Source: Rhizoctonia solani (taxonomy: Eukaryota; Basidiomycota; Agaricomycetes; Cantharellales; Ceratobasidiaceae). From it: a stretch of DNA of 64,000 nucleotides. The DNA is taken from the NCBI RefSeq assembly GCF_016906535.1, contig NC_057382.1, positions 992,001-1,056,000 on the forward strand, read 5' to 3'. Position 1 is the first letter of the stretch. Every line of letters starts with the position of its first letter. Under the pieces are notes generated by a model. That model was not told the DNA's origin. It searched no databases and worked only from the letters and a program-made list of their open reading frames with translations. The translations under genes and the position numbers were made by a program. Positions 1 through 11,843 of the stretch are shown here, piece after piece.

Positions 1-106
1 TGTTCGACCTCACACTTTGGTTTGTAGGTATGCAGCAGGATGAGTCTGTACCTTGACTGCTTCTTACTCGTTTGTACAGCCTTTTCCCCTGGTTTTTCTT
101 TCAGTG

Positions 107-1792
107 ATGATCCACATAAACTCGCTCCCCTCTGAGGTCCTGGCCCATATCTTTGAACTTGGGACTGCTTCACCAGAAAATGACTTTGGTCAAGAAAATT
201 TCCCTTCGCTGGTCTCTCTTGTATGTCAATCATGGCGCACACTTGCTCTTGATACGCCTACATTATGGAACAACCTTACTCTCGACTCAAAGGAATTGCC
301 TCCGTTTACAAAAACCCGGACATATATCACTCGCTCCAAGGGTACCCCGTTGAACGTTTATCTTGATTTCTCTTCTCGCGCACAACCAGACCTCGTGAAA
401 GCAGTCCTGGACGTAATCCTACCCGAAATTGCGCGCTGGCGCCACCTCATCATTGTGGTGCCGAATTTTGACATTATGTACTCAGCAGTAGAAATGATAG
501 GCGATGCATTCAAACCCTACAAAACCATGGCACCCAATCTCGAAGTTTTGAGGCTCTATGGGCCGCCCGAGTTCGACCCAACACAGCCCGAACCCCGCGA
601 TCTACCCCCGCCCATCTCCATCTTTGGACCCACTCATGTTGATCCGGACGACGAAGACGAGTTCGACCCTACTCCCCGCTTACGTGACGTTGTGTTTTGC
701 GGGATACCCGTCAATTGGGGGACATTCCTTCCTTCCAACCTCGAACAACTACAACTTTCCCTTCATTCAGGATCTCGTCAGCCCACGTTCACCCAATTCG
801 CGCGCCTCGTCACTGGGTCTCCCAAGTTACATACATTGATACTCAATGCCAGTGGTCCAACGATTCTACCTCACGGCCACACCGAGCCTTTGAGAGTAGA
901 TTTACCGTATCTCAAGTCCCTGACTCTGGATTGTTTCGATCCGGAGTACGTCGAACGTCTCCTGGCTCGCGTGTGCACGCCCTCGCTTGACGAACTTTCG
1001 CTGGCTGATGCTTCAGGTGATTCAAGTAGGGTGTTCGAAATGCTTGCTATTGGGCGGGGGTCGAACACCGACGCCGTTGGTCGTAGTGTAGGCGTAGGAG
1101 CCCATAATTGGGCAGCTCAAGCATCGACGCTATCTATGGTTGCTGGATCGACGTTATCTCTCAACGGTTATCTTGGGTCAACTTTCTCCGTAGTGGGCGC
1201 AGGATCGAGTGCCTCGATCGACAGCACCTCTTCTGCATCCTCGACTGCTGCCTTTCCTCGCCTTACCACCCTCAAAATTAGTTCGGTCGAATGCACCCCG
1301 GCCGCTTTCCGCCAGTTAGTTCGCGGTCTGCCTAACCTCACCAACGTGAAGTTAGATGCACGGGACGCGGACCCGGAAGTACTCTGCACTCTGGCAGAGA
1401 CCGAGAGCGACAATGAGAGCGAAATCGACCCGGAAGATATGGTGCCGCCCCGTCCCACGTTCCATCCCACGTTTCCAAACATGAGGGGATCTGCTCTCGA
1501 ACGCATTTGCCCACGCCTCCAAACTATCAGCTGCACAGGCGTTCCTGGTAGAGTGATCCGTGAGTTTGTGGCTCGACGAATCAAGGCTCGTGTGCCGATC
1601 CGCAAAGTGCGAGTGTGCGTTGCTTCTAGCGGCGATGGAGATGAGGAAAACCCTGAGCCTGCGGTAGAAGGTGGACACTGGTTGAGCGCCGAGGACCGAG
1701 AGTGGCTCGAACGACACGTTGAGCTTGAATTTTTTGATGAAGACGAAGAAGAAGATATTGACGGGGGTGCATGGTGGTCTACCTGGGATTAG
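107..1792 (+). CDS. F-box-like protein
   Basis: About 561 residues if the ATG at 107 is the start. An F-box-like motif lies at the very N-terminus (INSLPSEVLAHIF, then LVCQSWRTLALDTPTLW), the usual pattern for Skp1-binding F-box proteins of Agaricomycetes. The rest is leucine-rich, LRR-like sequence without clean repeats, ending in an acidic tail (FFDEDEEEDI). By family knowledge it would be a substrate adaptor in an SCF ubiquitin ligase; the substrate is unknown. The frame stays open upstream to 53, but a pyrimidine-rich tract ending in TTTCTTTCAG sits just before the ATG, so an upstream exon outside the window is possible. Same strand as the next F-box gene, but the two differ in sequence and are not a recent tandem copy. 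Confidence 0.8.
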   Translation: MIHINSLPSEVLAHIFELGTASPENDFGQENFPSLVSLVCQSWRTLALDTPTLWNNLTLDSKELPPFTKTRTYITRSKGTPLNVYLDFSSRAQPDLVKAVLDVILPEIARWRHLIIVVPNFDIMYSAVEMIGDAFKPYKTMAPNLEVLRLYGPPEFDPTQPEPRDLPPPISIFGPTHVDPDDEDEFDPTPRLRDVVFCGIPVNWGTFLPSNLEQLQLSLHSGSRQPTFTQFARLVTGSPKLHTLILNASGPTILPHGHTEPLRVDLPYLKSLTLDCFDPEYVERLLARVCTPSLDELSLADASGDSSRVFEMLAIGRGSNTDAVGRSVGVGAHNWAAQASTLSMVAGSTLSLNGYLGSTFSVVGAGSSASIDSTSSASSTAAFPRLTTLKISSVECTPAAFRQLVRGLPNLTNVKLDARDADPEVLCTLAETESDNESEIDPEDMVPPRPTFHPTFPNMRGSALERICPRLQTISCTGVPGRVIREFVARRIKARVPIRKVRVCVASSGDGDEENPEPAVEGGHWLSAEDREWLERHVELEFFDEDEEEDIDGGAWWSTWD

Positions 1793-2899
1793 GGGGCTGG
1801 TTCCCAAATTCTATTTTGGGCGAGCTGGGCGAGCTTGCTGAAGCCGATTTACCGGTGGTTGTGTATACGCAGGACGTTTTTGATCGATCTTTCGCCTTTT
1901 TGCTGTTGTGAATCCAAATTATCGCGCATGAAAAGTGCTTCCGCATTTGTATAGTAGCCATACACAAGGACATAAATGTATCATTTGACGTTCTGGACTA
2001 AGAGATAGGGTAAACATAAGCAATCTAGATATTCCGCTGGTTAGCCTGCCCATCACCTTTCATCTCACTAAGTGCATATATGCATAAACCTAATTTCGTG
2101 CTAGTACGTCTGGGTAAGATGAAGTCGCTCCGTACTGTCTAAGTTGACGAGTGGCTATGCCGTATGTATGCGTGATATTTCAGTCTATTACCTTTTTGAA
2201 TCGACCACCCACCCAATCCCTGGTGTGCTCGCTCTATTGTAATACTGCATTTGCCACATGCCTTACGCACATCGATCATATGCCTCCCATTCATCACTTG
2301 AATCTTTAGCTCAATACGCAAACCAGAATAAGTTCAGCCTTGCGAACAGTGAAGTCTACTGTACTCATCCACCAACGTCGAGTAAGGACGAGTTTGGTTA
2401 GATCGTTGTTATAACACATGGCGGCAAATAGATCATCTGTACAGTTCATGGATGGTAGAAACATTTTTGAATCTTTGTTATATATCCGATTGGAGCTCTG
2501 CTCCTATACAGTCGACCGTTGCATCATGCTCATTCATGGGCTTTAGTCATATACCAAACTGTCTAAAACCAATGATATAGTGCCCTATTGGCCAGGCGGT
2601 GACAAACCCCTTCAAAAGGAGCATGGAACGAGCAAACAAGGATGGAGAGCCAACGGTAGCTACCATGTGTTAGCACTTGTTGGTGTTTGCTTGATCTAGG
2701 GTACAATCTTGACCCCGATGACAGATACCTCCCGCGTGTTCTTTGTGGGCGCGACTGGCTCCTACGTTAGTATCATTTTACTAGGTATGTGGCACTTACA
2801 TGGCGTCACATTCGAGAGATAATGATGGTCCGATAATGTGATCAGGCTTCAGAAACCAGTTGATCGCTACTCCAAGAGCCAAGTAATGTTGTATAGGTT
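1793..2899. other. Intergenic region, no gene seen
   Basis: About 1.1 kb between two F-box genes. Only short open frames without recognisable motifs. It should hold the terminator of the first gene and the promoter of the second; no specific site could be assigned. Confidence 0.5.
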
Positions 2900-4363
2900 A
2901 TGGTCTTGGGCATGAATTCACCAGCTGTTGACCGACTTCATGTCGAAATCCTTGCCCATATTTTCTGGCTGGTATACTCTTCGAACCACTACATTTCATC
3001 ATCGCGTGAACATGAGGATGGACATCTTATAGAGATGGAATTCCCCAGACAATCCGAGACAATATCTCACGTATGCTCAACATGGCGACGCGTTGCTCTC
3101 GCCGAGCCATCTCTTTGGTCACACATGAGCATTCCTATTAATAGAAATGTCGACCAGCAGCTCCTCGCTTGCACTAAGGCCTACGCTCAACGGACATGTC
3201 ACCATCCTCTCCAAATCCACTTATACTATAGAGAGAATATATGGATGGAACATCCCTTTCACGCGCACTTGGCCAAATATGGAAATATACGCAAACTCAA
3301 GTTTACAGAGGCCGTCGTTGCACCTATCGGCTCGCGGCTATTCGACATCTTTATGTTATATGATCGTCAGGTCCACTTCTCAGCCATAGAGCATTTTCTC
3401 ACCAATTGTATAACTGGAACGCTCATAAACTACGTTACACGAGTGGGAATTCCGCGGGAGCAACTCTTCATCGGACCTAACAACTCCGAAACCTCACATG
3501 GCCTGGTCAACACTCTAGGCCTTCCCGAATCACAGCTGGAAAGCCAGTGGCGTTCCATGAAGTTCCTGGACGTTAGAGGATTATGTATACTCTGGACGAG
3601 TGGGCTATACCATGGTCTCGTAGACTTTCGACTAGGGAGCAACGTTTCCGAAATGACTGAACTTGAGTTGGTCGAAATTTTGAGAGTATGCCCAAACCTG
3701 CGTACACTTCATCTCATGAATCAGATACATATTCCACTCCTGCGCGGCTTTCCAGCTATAGAGGGAGTTCCTGTGACGCTCAAAGAGCTCGAGGTGCTGA
3801 ATATTCAAGACTTGGAAGCATGGGGCATTGAAAATGGCGAGATTTTGCGGTGGATACAGCCTGGCTCTAGGCCTTTGCAGTTTACATATCTTGGAACATC
3901 AACAGAGGCTCTCGCACGATTTTTTGGACGCTCCAACGTGACAAAGTTCTTTCAGCGTGGGTGGGATTTAGGTACTCTACTTGAGGTGCTACGTATGGCT
4001 ACCCGAATTCAGACACTGGTGCTCGATGCCTTCGAGTTCGAAGTTGACACTATCACAGCTCTGGTCCACCCGGTGAACGAAGAACAAATGATCATTGGTC
4101 CTGTTCCGGTCCGTATCGATCGACTGTACCTGTTTGGATTTGAGAAACTCGCGCTTGCTGATATCCAAGAGGCGATCAACCAGTTCTCAGTGAAGGAGCT
4201 GTTTCTTTGGAAGTGCCGTTTGCTGTGTCCGTCGAAAACTGGGCCGAAGATCTATGAGAACGTGGATAGTATTCGGGAGTGGCTATCCAGTATTGAGAAT
4301 TGCCCTCTTGTCGAGTATCTCACTGGTGATACACAACCCATCGATCCTGAAAACTGGAAATAG
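2900..4363 (+). CDS. F-box-like protein
   Basis: Uninterrupted frame of 487 codons. The N-terminus carries an F-box-like motif (VDRLHVEILAHIFWLV), followed after an insert by VCSTWRRVALAEPSLWSHM, the conserved second half of basidiomycete F-box-like domains. The remainder has scattered leucine-rich segments (for example LRTLHLMNQIHIPLL) and no catalytic motif. Probably an SCF adaptor; the target is unknown. A second ATG four codons downstream is an alternative start. A possible acceptor (TTGTATAG) lies just upstream, so a short 5' exon cannot be excluded. Confidence 0.78.
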   Translation: MVLGMNSPAVDRLHVEILAHIFWLVYSSNHYISSSREHEDGHLIEMEFPRQSETISHVCSTWRRVALAEPSLWSHMSIPINRNVDQQLLACTKAYAQRTCHHPLQIHLYYRENIWMEHPFHAHLAKYGNIRKLKFTEAVVAPIGSRLFDIFMLYDRQVHFSAIEHFLTNCITGTLINYVTRVGIPREQLFIGPNNSETSHGLVNTLGLPESQLESQWRSMKFLDVRGLCILWTSGLYHGLVDFRLGSNVSEMTELELVEILRVCPNLRTLHLMNQIHIPLLRGFPAIEGVPVTLKELEVLNIQDLEAWGIENGEILRWIQPGSRPLQFTYLGTSTEALARFFGRSNVTKFFQRGWDLGTLLEVLRMATRIQTLVLDAFEFEVDTITALVHPVNEEQMIIGPVPVRIDRLYLFGFEKLALADIQEAINQFSVKELFLWKCRLLCPSKTGPKIYENVDSIREWLSSIENCPLVEYLTGDTQPIDPENWK

Positions 4364-4767
4364 ATCAACTTCCTTAAATGGCGTTTTGCACCCTGTTGCA
4401 TTTGTCTGCATATATTACCCCAATATATTTATGGACAGCTGGTTTTTCTGATTAGGAAGATTTACGAGTCCTTTAAGTGCAAAGGTGATGATCAAGGCAG
4501 GCAATTCCATGGGTAAAGGACCGGAAGATAGATTTATGTGCGTGAATGAGAGGAAAGCCTTCAGACGGATCCGCGCTACTCTCAGGGATCACGGCGCTAA
4601 AGCAGATTGGTCCCCCGATCCATCGTCATGATCACCCAACCTCACGGATCTTACCACATTCATTCAAAGGTCTTGGCCTTCCTGGAACTCCCGAAGCTTA
4701 CTATCTTGTTCAAAATTCTATGTCTGGATCATAGATCAGGGCGTTCTTCCATCCTCAACTTCTAGCT

Positions 4768-7074
4768 ATGCTTCTCCATCGGCGCCTATCATCTCGAGCA
4801 TCCGATCGACTTTCCCCTTCTCTCGTCAACACCGCGATTCGAAGTGCCAATCCACAGTACAAGATCCGTCACTTCTCACAGGAGACCGCAGAAAAGATAA
4901 ATCCAGCTTCAGAAAATACCAGCCGAGCGCTACAACCGACAGATCTACTTGAACTATACCGTGGTCTAGTCATACGAGGGGATATTAAACATGACGAAGA
5001 ACAAGTTAGGACTGTAATGAGAGTGAGTCAAACGCAGCCTCGAGACATTTATACAATCGTTTATAGCCACTGGTCCATGGTTATTGACAGTGTGCGACAG
5101 CTCAGGCGACTGTCCAAGGCACTCGAAGGTTACATCCCCAACTTAATCTCCGGACACGCCGTCCCAGCCATCACTCCGCCAGGAACGAGTTGGTGGACTC
5201 CACATCATAAGCTCGAAGAGGAGAGCTCACTTCGCCCATCCAAGGAGTCAAAAGCTCTGCTCCGGAGGGTCGATATAGGGAAGGAGATGGAGGACCTCCC
5301 ATTTCCGAAGGGTTGGTGAATTTATTTATCATACCCTCACATCAATAAATCGTGCCATCTCAGGACTAATTCTGACCGCTCCCCCTGGTCGAGGAAAAAC
5401 ATTCCTACTCGACCTTTGGTTTTCGTCGCTGCCTACCAAACACAAAGTCCGAAAACACTATAGTACACTTGTATTGGAAATGTACAGAGCTGTTTGGGAG
5501 GAAAGTCAGCACCGTGCGAAAGTCGCTCAAGCCCAACGTCACCTGGAGGCCCAAACTGGAATGAACAGGGTTAAATGGTCCGCCGAGCTCAAACAAAAAT
5601 GGAAGTCCCTCTTTGAACGCGGGATCTGGGACCAACAACCAACCGTTGATACACCGGCTGGTACCACCACGCACATATCGCCCCTTCCGATCTCACAAAT
5701 TCTCGCCGCACGCCTTTTATTACGGCAAGGGTGGCTGCTTCACATTGATGAACTTCAGCTACTCGATATTGGGAGCGCAACGATTTTATCTGATGTGCTT
5801 GCTCATTTTTGGAAGATGGGTGGTGTCGTAGTCGCTACCTCAAACAAGGTCCCCGGAGAGCTGTACAAGAACGGCTTAGGAGCAGAACGTGTTAAAGGAT
5901 TTATTGCGGCTCTAGAAGCAAGGTGTGATGTCTTTACGGTCGGCGGTGGGCTTGATTGGAGAAGAGAAGAGGATGAAGACGAGATAGATGGAGCACGAGC
6001 CAGCGGGGAGGACAAACCGAAGCGGAATTGGTTCACTCGTGGACAACAAGCTGATTTTAATCGTATAGTTGGAGCCATTTTGCAGGATCGGCAACGTGAG
6101 TTCATCTAAGAAAACGTCGAATAGCGCCTAACCCACCGCAAATAGCGGTTCATACCACCTTGACCATTTTCTCGAGATCCTTTACCATTCTCAAGGCATA
6201 TCCTCCAACTGTTACTTCTCCACCAGCCGCACAATTCGCATTTGACGAATTATGCAATACCGCCCTTGGTACAGCCGATTATGCAACACTCGCCTCGACG
6301 TTTCCTACTTTGATTATCACGGACATACCGATCTTGAAGCTTGCAACCAAGGATAGAGCAAGACGATTCATCTCTTTGATTGATGCCCTGTACGAGGCGC
6401 GAGTCAAGATTATTTGTATGGCCGAAGCCGAGATCGATGGAACATTCTTCCCCGAGGAATTGAGAGGCGAAGAGTTAGAAGGGAGAGATAATGAGCAAAC
6501 AATGATGGAAGAGGCTCTCTCCGAAGGGAATATTGTCTATCGACCCAATGTCTCGACTTACCAACCTGTTGATCAAGATCCTCCTGCTGAACGGGACAAT
6601 AAGAAGCCATCGCCAAGAACCTCGAGAAAAGAAGGACTTTCAATTAAAGAATTATCGATATTTACTGGCAAGTTTATACGCATATATTCATCCCCCCCTC
6701 TACCTATTTACCATGTGGTGCTTCCAGGTCAAGAAGAAAAGTTCGCATATTCTCGTGCAACCTCTCGTCTCGTCCAAATGACTTCACCCAAATACGCCGC
6801 GCAGGCAATATGGCAACCTTTAACCCGGGCACAACAGCCGTGGCACGTCGACACGCCGCCCTCTCGGCCGTCCGACTACAATCAGATTCCGACTTTTGCT
6901 ACCGAGGATCAGGTGTTAGAGAAGGATTGGGCAGAAGAAGCGTCGTATGATGCCCGACGTAGTCGGAGGGGTCGTCCTGAGCCACCTCGATTGAGCGAAA
7001 ACCATGCTTGGGGTGTGCGAGATGACTGGGGAAAGGGTGTAGGCGACTGGGGGAAGGGGAAACCCAGGCGGTGA
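4768..7074 (+). CDS. AFG1: AFG1-like mitochondrial AAA+ ATPase
   Basis: Five exons give 688 residues in one frame: 4768-5022, 5101-5311, 5364-6095, 6146-6667, 6728-7074. The N-terminus is basic and Ser/Arg-rich (MLLHRRLSSRASDRL), like a mitochondrial presequence. Walker A is APPGRGKT, directly after the second intron. Walker B/DExx appears as HIDELQLLDIGSA, followed by the family motif TSNKVPGELYKNGL. The C-terminal AFG1 signatures FDELCNTALGTADY and RARRFISLIDALYE are present, as is the terminal HAWGVRDDWG element. The family (AFG1/LACE1) assists turnover of mitochondrial-encoded respiratory subunits at the inner membrane. The intron at 6668-6727 uses a GC donor (GCAAGT); it is 60 nt without a stop, so retention would add 20 residues. 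Introns 1 and 4 are both multiples of three. Confidence 0.93.
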
Positions 7075-8732
7075 ACATATATTCTGAACCATCTCCAAGG
7101 TTGACAATTTGCATGTCTTTAGGCCTATTCAGGATAGAAAACAAGGCCAAGTTTGATGCATTCCCCTGTAGTCAATCCCCTTTAATTATGTTGGGGTCTG
7201 GTGATCTTAGCTTGCTTTCCCATTCAATCAGCGTGCACACGATCTTAAAACTCAAATATCAGCCCGGGCTGTCTGATGAACTCCAACAAAATACCAACAC
7301 GCAGATGCATGAGGGAATCGTCTGAAATGTATATCCAGGTACGCGATTTTTTTAGCTACAACAAAAGCGAATATTGGTGTATTGACCTACCGCATATCAA
7401 TTCATGCTTCAATTGGTGTGCACTTGATTTATACTTTGTCGGCTTTATGATCCAGGTGAAATTCTGCTCCGGCATAATTAGAGGTCATTAATTCACTCGA
7501 TGGCGTGTTGGTTTATGTGAGCCTAGCTAGTAAGTTGTGTATGTGAGTATAATGTGGAGCTATAGATAAGGCTTCAGGCCATGCGATTTGCCGAAACATG
7601 CTGGATATGATACGACATTCCAATTGTAGTCTGGTCGAGTGATCTGAAAAAACGAGTCAAATAATTCGAGTGCGGCATGCGCAAAGAAACGTACCAGCTA
7701 TATGCTCAGCGAGTTGATGTTTAGAGTCGACCTATGCTATAAGTACATTCCCAGCTAGACTTAAAGTAAGCAACGGAATGAAATGTGTGAGCTACTTTGG
7801 GATCATATACATGGCCCCCAACATCCAAGTTACTCAGTGCCAGACCGGGTCATAACTCCCTTTGACACTTTTCAACAATAGACACTATACTACGATACTC
7901 AACATTCTTGGCTCATGTGTAAAACCCTGGAGTATAAAGAGCGGAAAACATTTTTTTTTTTTAATTTGGGGGGTTGAGCTAGCATCTCTTTCCTTGAAGG
8001 TTTGTCACTATACCTACTGTGTAATATATGATACAAAAGGTCCTATATGCGCCATCTAAAAGCTCGAGTGCAAAGGCAAGCACTTTGTCTGCAAATAAAC
8101 TTCATAAACCCGATTGTCTTTGTGCCCTCACCTCCCATTTACAATCCAAGAACCCCCAAACTACCAACCAAAGTAGGCTTATGTAACAGATCTTACCGAG
8201 TAAAACCCTTTTTATATAGAAACACTCAGAACTTGAAGGACTATAATACCCACACAAGTCTACACGGACAGCGGTGTGCACAAGTTACCCTCCAATGCAT
8301 TACAAACCTTACTGCAGAACCGGGATTTGTTTGTCCCCAAGCTCACGTGACCTCCACACAGCAGTCACACAGCGCGAAAAATAAACTTTTTAACATCGCC
8401 ATTGAACAAATACTCTGAATGTAATGTAATATACAACGTTGGCGGGCCATGACAGAACGGATAAAAAAACCATGACAAGGTACATTTCTAGTCTTATAAA
8501 AACGATAAAAGCAGCGCATCATCCTGTTTTAACGTGAGTAAAACAAAGCAAAACAAGACAGGAAAAAAAGAAACGTTGTGGGACGAGTCAGAAAATAAGA
8601 ATCGATGGGCATGAGTGATATTTCGTAGAGAGTAGTGAAGAGCATGAATCAACGTTTAGGAGATGGGGGTTCGGATAGGGTGGATGGAATATGGGTTTGC
8701 TCGTAACTGATCAACTACTACGACTATGACTA
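7075..8732. other. Intergenic region, no gene seen
   Basis: About 1.65 kb between the convergent 3' ends of AFG1 (+) and RCC1 (-). Contains a T-run near 7950 and AT-rich sequence. Open frames here are short and motif-free. Confidence 0.5.
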
Positions 8733-10808
8733 TTACTCTTCGATCTTCTTGACCAAAAGCATACAATGCTGTCCACCCGCACTCGCGTCCTGGACAAACC
8801 AATTGTCAACGTTCTTCCACACGATTCGTTTCGGTGTCTTTTGCTGCACAACGCTCTCTTCGTCGTCTTCCTCTTTGGTCAACCCAAGTTCGCACGATTG
8901 ACCGTCGCCCCAGCTGTAGACATGTCCGGACTTCGAAACGGCAAGAGTATAGTCTGTTCCGACCGAGACGCGAACAATGGGTGTGCGTGGAGGGTATACC
9001 GACGCTTCGGCATAGGGTCCGACGTCTGGGTCGAGTTTGTCGGCGGTGGGAGGTGGGGGGAAAGGAACGAGGACAGGTTCGGACATGGCGAACTTGGCCT
9101 CTTCCTCATCGTCCGGGTTAACGATCGCCGGGTGGTCATCACCGATGCCCAATTGAGAGTCGGTCAAGGTTCCACAGGCGTAGACTCGGCCATCGGAGGT
9201 AACGAATACCGAATGATGGTTTCCACCGCTAGCTTGAACAACACGGGCGTCGTGGCCAAGAACGTCGGGGTGTAAGGCGGGTATAGGGGTAGGTTGAAGA
9301 ATTTGATCTTCTTCGCCAGGGATACCACACTGGCGCTTGACGTTGAGTCCCCATGCATAGACAACACCCTTCTTGTCGATTGCGAAAGAGTGGTATGCAC
9401 CGCATCCGATCGAAACAATATTGCGCAAGTGAAGTTTTTCAGGGAACAGGCCTGGGGGGAATTAATTTAGTTTATCGCGGCCGAGGATGTTTAAAGGAGA
9501 CTGACCTCGCTTCTTGTGTCGTTCAAGAACCTTGCGACCGAGTTGGAATTGTTCGCCTGTGCCCCAGACATACACATGTCCAGTTTCCGTAAGTGCCAAG
9601 CAATGGTCCCCTCCACAGGCAATTTGAACAAAGACGTCCTTGGTGAGCGCTTCGAGTGTTGTGGGAAGGTACTGAATACGGGCAGAGCCGGGTCTGCCAT
9701 CGAAACCAAAGGCTCCCTCATTCGACTGAAACAGGTTAGTTGGTTATCGGCAACCCGTAAAACGAAACGACTTACTCGGAAAGAACCCCAAGCGCGGAGT
9801 TGTCCGTTTGTGCCCAAGGCAAGGCTCACGTTGTTTCCAGCAGCGACCGAGACGGCGCGGAACTGTTCTTCGGCCAGGGTGTTAAGCACAGTTGGGGTGG
9901 ATTCGGCAACGTCGCTGTCAATGGTCTTGGATGGGTCCTCAGGGTCGGGCCCCTCGACCAAACGCCCAAGCGCGCCATCGTCGTTGGTTCCCCAAGTCCA
10001 AACCTAACTCAAAAAATCAGAATCAAGCAACAATAAAAAAGATCCAACATACCTTGCCAGCCTCGTCAATCGCAAGGGTGTGCAAGCCTCCTGCGGCAAG
10101 AGATTCGACGCCAGCGCCTTCTCCACCTAATTTGCCCTCGTCCGAGGCCGTTTTGAAGAACTTTTGCATCCTCGGGCGAGGGTACTCGCCCGTAGCGTTA
10201 GGGCCCATGCCAAACTGCGACGAGTCTCCGTTGCCAAAGACCAAAATCTGGTAGGCGGGTCGAGGGTGCTCGGGAATAGCAGGAACCGAGTTGAGTGTGG
10301 TACCAGCCGGCTTGGGCTTGGGAGGCTGACCTCTCCTACGAGAGGAATTGGAGAGCAGACTGTCGGTTTTCTTGACGCCATTGACCTTTGGTTTGGGCGC
10401 TTCTGTCTCTGGCTCGGGCTGAGTCGACTCTTGGGCAGTCTCCTCCTTCTCCTTGGTGGCCTCTTCCTCAGCGGCAGTCTCCTCGGCAGCGGTCTCTTCA
10501 GCAGCAGTCTCCGCGGCAGTATCGGCCTTGGCCTTTTTGGTGGGTTTGGCAGGAGCGCTAGAGGCAGGCTCATCGTCAGGAGCACGTTTCCGGCCGCGTG
10601 TGGGAGCCTTCTTGGGCTCTGCGGCTGCCTTGGACGCAGCCCCCTTGCTAGTTCTGGGTGCAGTCTTCTTGGTAGTTGCCTTTTCGGCCTTTTCTACCTT
10701 TTCGGTTGCCGCAGCTTTGGTAGCAGACGCTCGAGGCTTCGAAGTCGTAGCCTTCTTTGTCTCCGTACTCGCAGCAGCAGCTTTCGTAGACGATTTAGGG
10801 CGGGCCAT
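8733..10808 (-). CDS. RCC1 family Ran guanine-nucleotide exchange factor
   Basis: Four exons on the minus strand: 10808-10053, 10003-9776, 9725-9506, 9451-8733; 640 residues. Introns are 49-54 nt. Residues 1 to about 160 are low-complexity Lys/Ala/Thr/Glu-rich (repeats of AAEET and KATT), resembling a basic-acidic nuclear tail. The rest is a seven-bladed RCC1 propeller, with repeat signatures such as VFGNGDSSQFGMG, VWTWGTNDDGALG, VYVWGTGEQFQLG, VVYAWGLNVKRQCG and VYSWGDGQSCELG, each followed by an A-G-x-x-H-type strand. By family (human RCC1, yeast Prp20/Srm1) it loads GTP on Ran at chromatin and so drives nuclear transport. A transportin gene, whose carrier uses Ran-GTP, lies 30 kb away. A 217-codon antisense frame over the N-terminus is a composition artefact. 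Confidence 0.93.
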
Positions 10809-11843
10809 TGCGGCTGAAATACACTCGTTATGAGCTAATCGGTAGTGGTGGAGCCTAGTGAGGTCACTTACAAAAGGGAAACGAGCGAGTGGGGGAAAGG
10901 GGGATGGAAGACAGGTGTGAGTTCAAGTTCGATCTAATGCGAGATTTTGGGTCTGCACGGACCCTGAAGTTCAGGTGAAAACAACGTCACGTGTTTTCAT
11001 CTTCATCTCGGACGAATCACACCCTCTGGTTCTTCCGATTGGACCTGGCCAGTGTCGTCATGCTGGAACACATGTCAACGTTGTTTCGCACGAGGTGCGA
11101 CCAAGACTGAGTAATCTCTTTAAATTTATTATTATTATTTCTCTACATTGCCCGCCCATGACACCATTGGAAAAATTCGCATCTCCGAGTTATTTCGGAT
11201 AGTTTGACTCGGTCCACGCGTCGCGTTATCACCGAAAAACGAGAGAACACGATAGTTGGCCTTGCCAGATCAGCCGGGCCGTTTATGCTGTACGGCATCG
11301 TACCAGAAATCAAATGCGTCAGTGGCAATCCTGTCTCACCCGTAAAGCACACAAACGCGTCCAATTGATGGGCTGTCCTAGCAACACACGCTCGAAACCT
11401 GTTTGATTCGAGCGTTTGTCTCTGTTCTTAGCGCCCGAATGAAGAGACTTTGCTCATTGTTACTCAGCTAATCGGCGATATCCGGCCTTGAGCTTCAGAA
11501 ACTGAGTTGCTAACGAAAATGAGTCTGATTTCGTGTACATCGATCTTCCTTGTTCGGCGAGAGATTAATAACTCTGTTGACCAACTAAAACGGTTGAGAT
11601 GACTCGTGATTGAAAGACAAGCATTTATTATAAATACAGGTTCGATACCCAAGCTGCAACGTTACACTTCAACTTCAGGGCATACATTCAATATTCGCAA
11701 CGGATTCGTGTATCATCTTAACCTCTTCAACACAAAGCATAAACTCCCTAATTCATCGTAAATCCGAGCTCGTTCGCGATTCCATCAGTACTCACGAACG
11801 CTACGTTCACTTCATTGTACTGGACCCGGCTCTCGCTTCACCC
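10809..11843. other. Intergenic region with one half of a duplicated block
   Basis: Upstream region of RCC1 and downstream region of the membrane-protein gene. From about 11470 to 11843 the sequence is the 3' flank that recurs, diverged, near 13998-14640. No gene seen. Confidence 0.5.

Noticed and set aside
10164..10817. 217-codon frame antisense to RCC1 N-terminus
   Set aside because: Low-complexity Leu/Ser/Arg/Gly mirror of the Lys/Ala/Glu-rich RCC1 tail; no motif of its own.
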